Of a DNA stretch of 48,377 nucleotides, positions 8,523-15,375 are shown one piece after another. The stretch is taken from IMG/VR virus record IMGVR_UViG_3300018078_000003, positions 1-48,377 of that record. One strand, 5' to 3'. The DNA is from a virus. A program made the translations under genes and the position numbers. The notes beneath the pieces are model-generated. The model saw only the letters and a program-made list of their open reading frames with translations, ran no database searches and was not told the origin of the DNA. Numbering within the stretch: the first letter of the stretch is position 1; every line of letters begins with the position of its first letter.

Positions 8523-9104
8523 ATGTCCACAGGCTGGATGGAGTGCATCTCGTCGGCGCAGGTCGCCGGGCCGGCGCTGGCGTCGTTCACGACTGCGGTG
8601 TCGTGTCTGCCGACGCCGGCGCGGCGCACGATCCCCGCGGACGACTGGTTCCTGGGGAAGATGCTGTGGGTGCGCGCTGCGGGCGGGATCTCGAATGTGG
8701 TCACCACGTCGCCGACGTTCACCTTCGAGTTCCGCCTTGGCCCGACCTCGACGATCGTGGCGTTCACGACCGGTGCGCTGGTCACGTCGACGACGGCGCA
8801 CACCCTGGTGCCGTGGTGGCTGGAGATCATGCTGACCTGCCGGTCGCTTGGTTCGGGCACGTCGGCGAACCTGATGGGGCAGGCGCAGTTCCACTCGCGG
8901 GCCGTGATCGACGCCTCCGCGGCGGACATAACGACCCATGGTCACCCGGACTTGCTGGCGCCGGAGACCTCTCCGGCGGTGGGTACCGGGTTCGACTCGA
9001 ATGTGGCGAACATCGCGGACCTGTTCGTCGCCTGCCAAACGTCGAACGCAGCCAACGCGGTCACCCTGCACCAGTACGCGCTGTTCCAGACCACCCAGCT
9101 CTAA
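8523..9104 (+). CDS. Putative virion surface or fibre-associated protein
   Basis: 193 residues, starting one base after the previous stop. Beta-rich with alternating hydrophobics (TFTFEFRLGPTSTIVAF). It ends in an Asn/Thr-rich stretch before the fibre gene. Such proteins are usual just before fibres in actinophages; assignment rests on position and beta character. Confidence 0.55.
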   Translation: MSTGWMECISSAQVAGPALASFTTAVSCLPTPARRTIPADDWFLGKMLWVRAAGGISNVVTTSPTFTFEFRLGPTSTIVAFTTGALVTSTTAHTLVPWWLEIMLTCRSLGSGTSANLMGQAQFHSRAVIDASAADITTHGHPDLLAPETSPAVGTGFDSNVANIADLFVACQTSNAANAVTLHQYALFQTTQL

Positions 9105-9123
9105 CCATAGGGCGGGAGGCCGC

Positions 9124-10851
9124 ATGCCCGTCGCCTTCGATGCCGTAGGCCCGTCCGCCGCTGGCGCCAAGTCGGTCGGCAGCGTCACGCTGTCGTGGAC
9201 GCACACGGCCGGTGCCTCGGATGTGGCCCTGGTCGTCGCGGTGGCGCTCGGCATCGGGGACGACACCGGGGTTTCGGTGACGGCGAAGCTGGACCCGGCC
9301 GGGCCGAACACGACGATCCCCACGCTGGGTCCGGCGATCCATTCCGGCGGCTCCACCGCCGGATTCGTGCAACTGTTCGGGCTGCCCGCCGTGTCGTCGG
9401 GCGCGCACACCATCACCCTCACGGTCGCCGGAGCAACTCCAACGTCGCTCAACGGCGGTTCGGTCAGCTATACCGGCGCGGATCTGGTCACCGCGTTCGG
9501 CACCCAGCAGTCGTTCACCCAGCAGGGCACCTCGACCCCGAGCATCACCTTCACCGGCTCGACGGCCGGGAATATGGTGTCGGCCGGGTTGGCGCACGGC
9601 CAGTCCATCACCAGCGTGACCGCCGGCACGTCCCGGTGGATCAGCAACGACAACAGCGGTTCGGCCGCGGGTAACGGGGCTCAGGCCGACATCGCGGCCG
9701 GCGGTTCGGTCACGATCACATGGTCGGCCACCAACGACTGGTGCGGCATCGCCGCCGTCGAGGTGCTCGCCGCAGGTGGCGAAGTAGCCGGGCCGCTGGT
9801 CGGTTCTCGTCGACGGTCCACCCCCGGGCACCGCCGCGGCCCCACCAACCCGATGCGGAACTACCGGCGACCACGGGCGACCGAAATGCCAGCCGTCGGC
9901 TTGTCAGCCGCGGTCGATCAAGCTGTCGAGACCGACACCGCAACAGCCCTGGTCGAGCTGAAACTCAAGGCCGTCGGCCAGATCACTGAGACCGACACGG
10001 CTGGCGCGATCACTACCCGCAAGACGAGGGTCATCGGTCAGGCCAGCGAGCTCGACGCCGCTGGTGTCATCAGCGTCGTCGCAGGTCTCATCGTCGGTCA
10101 GGCGCTGGAGACCGACACTGGCACAGCGGTCGGCGAGCGGAAGCTCAAGGCGCTCGCGCAGGCTTCTGAGACCGATACGGCGACTGCGCTGGTCGAACGT
10201 AAGACCCTGGCCGTTGGCCAGGCGTCCGAGACAGACACGGCGACCGCAGTCGGTGAGCGGAAAACCAAGACCGTCGCCCAAGCGATCGAGACCGACACCG
10301 CGACCGCGATCGGCGAACGCAAGGCCAAACTGATCGCCCAGGCGGTCGAGCTCGATACCGCGTTCGAGATCATCCGGCCGGGTCAGCTCGCGAAGGTCAT
10401 CGAGACCGACACCGCCCAGCCGATCACCGAACGCAAAACGAAGATCATCGGCCAGGCCGTCGAGACTGACACGGCCACCGCGCTGCTCGAACGGAAGACC
10501 CGGACTGTCGCCCAGGCGGTTGAGGTCGACACCGGCGCGGCGCTGATCGAAGCCAAGCGGAAGCCGCTCATCCAGGCCGTCGAGCTCGACACGGCCGGCG
10601 TGATCAGCCGGCTCAAGACGTTCACCATCGGTGCCGCCGCGGAACTCGACACCGCCGGCATCGTGTTCTCGCCCAGCTTGTTCATCCCGGCGGTCAGCCC
10701 GCCGGCCAGTGTCCACCGCGCCAGCGGCAGGGCTGTCCTACGCAGACCGGTCGCCGCCACACTCGGCCCGGCGTCGGAAGGGGCGACGCTGTCCAGGTCC
10801 TCTGCGGCTGTGGTCCACGAATCGAACCCGTCGGAGGTGGCCCTGTCGTGA
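9124..10851 (+). CDS. Repeat-containing fibre-like structural protein
   Basis: 575 residues from ATG 9124, which follows GGGCGGGAGG. Residues 1-220 form a Ser/Thr/Gly-rich beta domain ending WSATNDWCGIAAVEVLAAGG, a lectin-like or Ig-like fold common in actinophage appendage proteins. A basic linker (about 221-258) follows. Then come thirteen tandem units of about 20 residues with consensus Q-A-x-E-x-D-T-A-x-x-[LIV]-x-E-R-K-x-x-x-[VI]-[AG] (9910-10683). The C-terminal tail is Pro/Ser/Arg-rich. The repeats probably form an extended rod. The stop overlaps the next GTG. Confidence 0.75.
   Translation: MPVAFDAVGPSAAGAKSVGSVTLSWTHTAGASDVALVVAVALGIGDDTGVSVTAKLDPAGPNTTIPTLGPAIHSGGSTAGFVQLFGLPAVSSGAHTITLTVAGATPTSLNGGSVSYTGADLVTAFGTQQSFTQQGTSTPSITFTGSTAGNMVSAGLAHGQSITSVTAGTSRWISNDNSGSAAGNGAQADIAAGGSVTITWSATNDWCGIAAVEVLAAGGEVAGPLVGSRRRSTPGHRRGPTNPMRNYRRPRATEMPAVGLSAAVDQAVETDTATALVELKLKAVGQITETDTAGAITTRKTRVIGQASELDAAGVISVVAGLIVGQALETDTGTAVGERKLKALAQASETDTATALVERKTLAVGQASETDTATAVGERKTKTVAQAIETDTATAIGERKAKLIAQAVELDTAFEIIRPGQLAKVIETDTAQPITERKTKIIGQAVETDTATALLERKTRTVAQAVEVDTGAALIEAKRKPLIQAVELDTAGVISRLKTFTIGAAAELDTAGIVFSPSLFIPAVSPPASVHRASGRAVLRRPVAATLGPASEGATLSRSSAAVVHESNPSEVALS
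9910..10683 (+). repeat. Thirteen tandem 60-bp coding repeats
   Basis: The unit is almost always 60 bp (20 codons); one unit near 10350-10400 is two codons shorter. The best conserved core codes for ETDTA or ELDTA followed by E-R-K. The DNA copies differ at many third positions while the peptide is kept, so the array is old and selected at protein level. No spacer pattern, so not a CRISPR array. Confidence 0.9.
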
Positions 10852-11489
10852 CCGCGTCCGTGTACTGGATCTCCACCACCGTCGTCATCGACTGGACCGT
10901 CACCAACCCGGACGGCGTGCCGATCCTCGATGCCACGGTCACCCTGGTCGTCACCAAGCCCGACGGCAGTGACGCTGCGCCGATCCTGGCGACCCACGAA
11001 GGCGCCGGCCTCTACCGGGCAGCGTTCGACCCCACGGCGGCCGGGCTGCACGCCTACGCCCTGACCGCCACGGGCACCGGGAACGACACCGAGAAGGGCA
11101 ACTTCTACGTCAAGCCCAACCCGGCATTCGGCCTGCCACCCACCATGGATCCGACCACGATGATCGGGCAGGTGCGGCTGCTGGCGACCGACGTCGACGA
11201 AGACAACCTGATCTTCCGCGACGCGGAGATCACGGCGTTCCTCACCCTCGAGGGCGACTCCGTCAGGTTGGCGGCCGCGCAGGCGTTGGACACCATCGCC
11301 TCCAACGAGGCGCTCGTGTCGAAGAAGATCCGCACCCAGGACCTGGCCACCGACGGGCCCGCCGTCGCGGCCGAGCTCCGCGCGCGCGCGGCCGCCCTAC
11401 GGAAGCAGGTCGAGGACGGCGCCGAAACCGACGACAGCGGCTTCGACATCGCCGACTTCGACCCCTACTACGGCACCCTGACGCTCTAA
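10848..11489 (+). CDS. Ig-like domain fused to head-tail connector
   Basis: 213 residues from GTG 10848 (GTGA overlap). Residues 1-90 look like a bacterial Ig-like beta sandwich: DWTVTNPDGVPILDATVTL, then FYVKPNP. Residues 100-190 are helical and match gp6-type head-tail adaptors (MIGQVRLLATDVDE, DAEITAFLTLEGDSVRLAAA). The adaptor ring binds under the portal; the fused Ig domain would be exposed at the neck. The fusion is plain in one uninterrupted frame. Confidence 0.75.
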   Translation: MTASVYWISTTVVIDWTVTNPDGVPILDATVTLVVTKPDGSDAAPILATHEGAGLYRAAFDPTAAGLHAYALTATGTGNDTEKGNFYVKPNPAFGLPPTMDPTTMIGQVRLLATDVDEDNLIFRDAEITAFLTLEGDSVRLAAAQALDTIASNEALVSKKIRTQDLATDGPAVAAELRARAAALRKQVEDGAETDDSGFDIADFDPYYGTLTL

Positions 11490-11911
11490 TGCCGCGGCCC
11501 GGCTCGCACGTCATCCACCCCGACTGGGAGCAGCGCCACCGGCCGACCGCTACGGCGACGATGACCGCGCAGTGCGTGATCGACCGCGAGGACCCGGACG
11601 GGACGCCAGTGTTCGACCCGATCGCTGGCGTCACCACGCGGCCCCGGATCACCGTCTACACCGGGCCGTGCCGGGTGCAGCGCCGCTCGGTGGCCGAATC
11701 CGAACGGCAGTCCGGCGACCAGGAAGTCACGACCGCCGACTACCTCGTCGTCATTGAACACGACGCCGAGGACGTGCAGGTCGCCGACCGGGTCACCATC
11801 GGCGCCTCGTCGGACCCGACGCTCACCGGGCACGCGTTGACGGTGGCGTCGGTGATGCGCGGGTCGCTGCGCTTCGAGCGCGACTTGACGTGCGTCGACG
11901 ACCTCGGCTGA
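11489..11911 (+). CDS. Head-tail stopper (DUF6093-like)
   Basis: 140 residues; ATG overlaps the connector stop. Begins with HPDWEQRHRP and contains ITVYTGPCRVQRR and DRVTIGASSDPTL, the pattern of the DUF6093 proteins that follow the adaptor in actinophages. Closes the head and joins it to the tail. Confidence 0.72.
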   Translation: MPRPGSHVIHPDWEQRHRPTATATMTAQCVIDREDPDGTPVFDPIAGVTTRPRITVYTGPCRVQRRSVAESERQSGDQEVTTADYLVVIEHDAEDVQVADRVTIGASSDPTLTGHALTVASVMRGSLRFERDLTCVDDLG

Positions 11912-11925
11912 CGGGAGGCAACGCG

Positions 11926-12285
11926 ATGATCGTCGTGGACGTCTCCCAACTCAATCGGCTCGCCGTCGACCTCGGCCGCGCCGGCCCGGCCGCGATCCCA
12001 CCCACCCGGGTCGCGATCGCGAAGACCGCCCACAACATCCAGGCAACCGGCCAAATGTTCGCCCCGGTGGACACCGGGTTCCTGCGCTCGAGCATCGGCA
12101 CCGACATCCGGCAGGGCGGGCTGGCCGCCGAGATCGGCCCGACCGCCGACTACGGGCACTACGTCGAGTACGGCACCTCCCGCATGGGGCCGCACGCGTA
12201 CATGGGTCCGGCGTTCGATCGGCACGCCCACGAACTCGAGGACGCTCTGGGACAGATCGCCGCCGGCACGCTCGGCCGGTTCTGA
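11926..12285 (+). CDS. HK97 gp10-like tail completion protein
   Basis: 119 residues; CGGGAGG lies nine bases before ATG 11926. APVDTGFLRSSI and YGHYVEYGTSRMGPHAYMGP are the hallmark motifs of the HK97 gp10 family, which sits at the neck or tail end. The stop overlaps the next ATG by one base. Confidence 0.88.
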   Translation: MIVVDVSQLNRLAVDLGRAGPAAIPPTRVAIAKTAHNIQATGQMFAPVDTGFLRSSIGTDIRQGGLAAEIGPTADYGHYVEYGTSRMGPHAYMGPAFDRHAHELEDALGQIAAGTLGRF

Positions 12286-12716
12286 TGCCGGCACCAGGTG
12301 CGCGGACCGCGAAGGACGCGGTGCTCGCGCTGTTGAACCTGTTGCCGTTGACGGTCCGCGACGGCGACCAGATCAACGACGACCCGCCGCCGGTCGACGA
12401 TGTTGGCAGGGTGAAGCCGTACGCGGTGCTGTGGGCCGGGCCCGGGCAGACCCTGCAAGAGAACCTCGCCGCCGTACCGGACGGCCGCCAGTTGGGGTGG
12501 CAGGTCACCGCCGCCGGCGCCGACGCCAACGGCTGCCTGTGGGCCGCCGACAAGGTCCTCACCGCACTGGTGGGTGCCCGGCTCACGATCCCGGACGGCG
12601 CCTCGGGGGTCATCTACCAGGTCGGGGATCCGGGGCCGGCGCGGGTCGACACCGCGGTGGATCCGCACCGCACCTACCTGCCGCTGCTGTTCACCTGCCG
12701 ACTCGCCCCCCTTTAG
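12285..12716 (+). CDS. Tail terminator-like protein
   Basis: 143 residues, coupled to the gp10-like gene. N-terminal helix (KDAVLALLNLLP), a compact alpha/beta middle (YAVLWAGPG, QLGWQVTAAG) and a WAADKVLTALVG helix match the order of tail terminators, which cap the growing tail tube. Placement between gp10-like and tail tube genes supports this. Confidence 0.68.
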   Translation: MPAPGARTAKDAVLALLNLLPLTVRDGDQINDDPPPVDDVGRVKPYAVLWAGPGQTLQENLAAVPDGRQLGWQVTAAGADANGCLWAADKVLTALVGARLTIPDGASGVIYQVGDPGPARVDTAVDPHRTYLPLLFTCRLAPL

Positions 12717-12724
12717 GAGAACTC

Positions 12725-13045
12725 ATGGCCGCGCTCACACGGCAGACCATCGGCCTCGGCAACGCGATCACACCCGTGGCGGCCGGCGCCTCCGGTGACA
12801 CCGCCCCACCCGACGACCGCGGCTGGTTCGAGGTCGTCATCGGCGGCACCGCCACCGTCGTCACCCTCGTCGTCCCCGGCTCCGCGTACGGCGTGGCTCG
12901 CGGTGACGTCGTGACGGCCAGCCTGTCGAACACCACCCGCCGGTTCGGGCCGCTGGTGCCGGACCTTGCAGATCCGGCGACCGGGCTGATCACCATCAGC
13001 ACGTCGCAGCAGACTGCCGTGACCGTCGCATGGGTGGGGGTCTGA
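12725..13045 (+). CDS. Small beta-rich tail-region protein
   Basis: 106 residues; TAGGAGA lies before ATG 12725. Ala/Thr/Val-rich with strands WFEVVIGGTATVVTLVVPG and LITISTSQQTAVTVAWVGV. No family name recognised; probably a minor structural protein. Confidence 0.6.
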   Translation: MAALTRQTIGLGNAITPVAAGASGDTAPPDDRGWFEVVIGGTATVVTLVVPGSAYGVARGDVVTASLSNTTRRFGPLVPDLADPATGLITISTSQQTAVTVAWVGV

Positions 13046-13047
13046 CC

Positions 13048-13410
13048 ATGGGCGGCTGGGCGCACCTGCAACTAGGCGACGGCGACCCGGTCCGCGTCCC
13101 CGACGACCCGGACGTGCTGGCCGTGTTCGAAGCCCGCGGCTTCAAACGGGTCGACCCGCCGAACCCGCCCGGTGTCGCGGACACCTCACAGGTGGTGTCC
13201 GAGGTCGACGGGCACGGTGTCGGCTGGTTGCACGTCGTCCACGACGAGACGGGTGGCGCGGCGCGGATCCCGAACCAGCCGGGCGTCCTCGACGACTACC
13301 AGACCCGCGGCTGGACCTTGGCTGCCGAGCCGAAGCCGAAACCCAAGCCCGCCAAGAAGGCCGCCAGCAAGACTGCCGAGGCCGTCGAGTCGGCCCGAGA
13401 GAAGGAGTGA
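13048..13410 (+). CDS. Hypothetical tail-region protein with basic tail
   Basis: 120 residues from ATG 13048, two bases after the previous stop. Two similar halves can be seen: G-x-A/V-x-L/V-P-D-D-P-D-V-L followed by FEARGFKRV, and later IPNQPGVLDDYQTRGWTL, suggesting a duplicated small fold. The C-terminus is Lys/Pro/Ala-rich (KPKPKPAKKAASK). Function unknown. Confidence 0.6.
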   Translation: MGGWAHLQLGDGDPVRVPDDPDVLAVFEARGFKRVDPPNPPGVADTSQVVSEVDGHGVGWLHVVHDETGGAARIPNQPGVLDDYQTRGWTLAAEPKPKPKPAKKAASKTAEAVESAREKE

Positions 13411-13416
13411 GATCCC

Positions 13417-13899
13417 GTGGCTGACATCACAATCGACGGCAGGGTCAAGGTCTACCACGTGCCGACGATCGCGAACATCGCCGCACCCACCACGGCCGAA
13501 CTGAACGCCGGCACACGCATCGACAACGTGCTCGTCGCGGACGGGCTGATCGGGTTCGCACCGGAGACCGCCGACGTGGACAACTCCGCGCTGTCCTCGA
13601 CGTTCGACACCGTGAAGGCGGGCCGGGCGTCGTACTCGGGGACAGCCCTTCGGCTGAAGAAGCAGGGCGGCGCGGACGCCCTGTACAACACCCTCGTCTA
13701 TGGGTTCCTCACGCACGTGGTGATCCGCCGCAACGGCTCACTTGCCACCGATGCGTGGGCGTCGGCGAACGCGGTCGAGGTGTACCCGGTGGAGTGCGGC
13801 CAGGTCGCCAACGAGGACTACGAGAAGAACTCGGTGCAGAAGTACAAGGTCCCCGTGAAGATCCGGGACGAGCCGAACCTGCGCGCTGTCGTCGCCTGA
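13417..13899 (+). CDS. Major tail (tube) protein
   Basis: 160 residues from GTG 13417 behind GAGAAGGAG. The beta-rich protein has DGRVKVYHVPTIANIAAPT at the start, a typical opening of actinophage tail tube proteins, and directly precedes the frameshifted tail chaperones. A strong hairpin follows, as often seen after this highly expressed gene. Confidence 0.82.
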   Translation: MADITIDGRVKVYHVPTIANIAAPTTAELNAGTRIDNVLVADGLIGFAPETADVDNSALSSTFDTVKAGRASYSGTALRLKKQGGADALYNTLVYGFLTHVVIRRNGSLATDAWASANAVEVYPVECGQVANEDYEKNSVQKYKVPVKIRDEPNLRAVVA

Positions 13900-13909
13900 T
13901 CCCATGTAC

Positions 13910-13947
13910 GCGGGGCGCGGCCAACCTCCCGGCTGGCCGTGTCCCGC
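13910..13947 (+). terminator. Hairpin terminator or attenuator after major tail gene
   Basis: Inverted repeat 13910-13923 / 13934-13947: a 14-bp stem with two G-U pairs and a 10-base loop, followed by TCCTATTC rather than a clean T-run. It may lower expression of downstream tail genes relative to the tube protein or protect the 3' end. Confidence 0.65.
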
Positions 13948-13990
13948 TCCTATTCGCGTCAGCCGGGAGAAGCCGGGAGGATGAACAGCC

Positions 13991-14524
13991 ATGGTCGACA
14001 TCGCCAACATCGACGCCCTGCTCGAGCAGGCCCACCGCCCCGAACGCACCGTCGAGGTGTGCCTGCGGGGTGATCTGCGCGCCGAGTTCGAGCTCCTCGA
14101 GGAGCAGCTGGTCGAGGCCGAGAAGAAGCCGCGGGAGAGCTTGTCCGACCCTGGACCGGCACTGATCGCCGACCAGATCGAGGCGCTGCGGGAGCAGATG
14201 AAGTCGGCCACCATTCGCATCAGGCTGCGGGCGATGCCGCGCCGCGAATGGGCCACCCTGGTCGCCGAGCACCCGCCGCGGCCGGACGCTGCGGAGGACA
14301 AGGGCCGGCTGATCAACATGTCGTCGTTCTTCGACGCTGCGGTGCCCAAGTGCATCGTCGACCCTGACCTGTCGCCGACGCAGTTCGACCGGATGGTTGA
14401 CGCGATCAGCAACGGTCAGTGGTCGGAGCTGGCGAACGCCGCCTGGCTGGTGAACACCGGCACCGTGGATGTCCCTTTCTCGCGCGCCGCCTTGCGGATT
14501 TCCCGGAACTCCGACGAGACGTAG
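13991..14524 (+). CDS. Tail assembly chaperone (unshifted product)
   Basis: 177 residues. Helical and acidic, with EFELLEEQLVEAEKK and MPRREWATLVAEHPPR, a usual chaperone motif. Lambda gpG-type role: binds the tape measure during tail assembly. The CCCTTTC slippery site at 14473-14479, near its end, gives a longer product. Confidence 0.85.
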   Translation: MVDIANIDALLEQAHRPERTVEVCLRGDLRAEFELLEEQLVEAEKKPRESLSDPGPALIADQIEALREQMKSATIRIRLRAMPRREWATLVAEHPPRPDAAEDKGRLINMSSFFDAAVPKCIVDPDLSPTQFDRMVDAISNGQWSELANAAWLVNTGTVDVPFSRAALRISRNSDET

Positions 14525-14886
14525 AAGCGGCCGAGCGGCTTGGGGTCAGCCTCAAACGGTTCTACGGCTGGCAGCCAACCACGACAGTTGAGCGGGACCG
14601 TAACTGGTGGGGTCGGGTGGTCGCTGAGCGGCATGTGATCGAGCCGGAGTGGACCGACGCCGAGCGGGCGTGGCTGCTGGCGCTCGGCGAGTATCGCAGG
14701 CTGTTGTGCCCGTGTGGCTGCGGCTACCCGGCTGAGGTCAGCCAGGCGCCGGAGAACGAGGACCGGTTCTTCGTCGACGCGCCGACGCGTTGCTTCGCCC
14801 GGACTGAGATCGACAGGAAGGCCGCCCAGTACTCCGACGCGCAGCAGTCGGGGGCGCTGCTGTTCCGCGCGACGCTGCCCGACTAG
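13991..14886 (+). CDS. Tail assembly chaperone, -1 frameshift product
   Basis: Predicted 298 residues: 163 codons from ATG 13991 through TTC at 14477-14479, then a -1 shift and 135 residues to TAG 14886. The extension starts LARRLADFPELRRDVEAAER, then GVSLKRFYGW, and has Cys clusters CPCGCGYP and TRCFAR. The extension has no start of its own near the shift. Corresponds to lambda gpGT. Its stop overlaps the stop of the antisense lipoprotein gene in CTAG. Confidence 0.82.
14473..14479 (+). promoter_or_regulatory. Slippery heptamer CCCTTTC for -1 frameshift
   Basis: Read in the zero frame as xxC CCT TTC, the X-XXY-YYZ form; after slipping, CCC and TTT still pair well at two positions each. It lies 45 bases before the unshifted stop, exactly where the reading frame of the extension opens. 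Confidence 0.82.
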
Positions 14887-15344
14887 TCGCCCAGCGACAG
14901 TTCCACCGGCGCCGTCAGCTGCTCGGCGGTGAACTCAACCGAACCGCGCTGCGGGCCGCCGATCGCGATCGCATAGAAGTCGCCACCCGGTTCGGCGATG
15001 ACGGTGAAGCTGTACTCGCAACGGTAAAGCTCCGGGAGAACCTTGCCGGGTTGTAGAACCCCAGCATCGAGGCTCCCGATTCCCACGGTGCGGCCGTCTT
15101 GATCACTGATCACGACCTGAGACCCCGCGGCAATGTCTTCGTACCCCTCACGGGATGTGCAAGGCGCGAATAGCTCCTCCGAGAACAAAGGTGGCGGGAC
15201 GAGCATCGTGCCGGTCACGGTGATCGCCGCCGGTGTCGTCGGCGAATCCTCGGCCTCGTCCGGCTCGCTACTCGCGCCTTCGCCGCAGCCGACCAGCAGC
15301 ACGCACAACACCGCGGCGCCGATCAGGCGCGCCTTGTCAGACAT
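14883..15344 (-). CDS. Antisense lipoprotein (probable moron)
   Basis: 153 residues, leftward between tail chaperone and tape measure. The N-terminus has a short charged region, hydrophobic ARLIGAAVLCVLLVGC with lipobox LVGC (lipid-modified Cys20), and a Ser/Glu/Pro/Asp-rich tether. The outer domain (from residue 41) is like secreted domains of actinobacterial lipoproteins: GYEDIAAGSQVVISDQDGR, a Cys pair (62 and 109) and FYAIAIGG. Phage lipoproteins of this kind can block superinfection or alter the lysogen surface. TACGCT six bases before ATG suggests its own leaderless transcript. Stop shares CTAG with the chaperone gene. Confidence 0.85.
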   Translation of the reverse strand: MSDKARLIGAAVLCVLLVGCGEGASSEPDEAEDSPTTPAAITVTGTMLVPPPLFSEELFAPCTSREGYEDIAAGSQVVISDQDGRTVGIGSLDAGVLQPGKVLPELYRCEYSFTVIAEPGGDFYAIAIGGPQRGSVEFTAEQLTAPVELSLGD

Positions 15345-15350
15345 GCCCGC

Positions 15351-15356
15351 AGCGTA
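15351..15356 (-). promoter_or_regulatory. Candidate -10 box (TACGCT) of the antisense lipoprotein
   Basis: TANNNT type hexamer on the minus strand ending six bases before ATG 15344, with no ribosome site between. This spacing predicts transcription starting at the ATG. No convincing -35 hexamer seen. Confidence 0.45.
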
Positions 15357-15375
15357 GACCCGGACGGGGGCGGCG

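Noticed and set aside
9910-10683. CRISPR array from 60-bp periodicity
   Set aside because: Repeats are coding, imperfect, have no unique spacers of constant length and lie inside one open frame.
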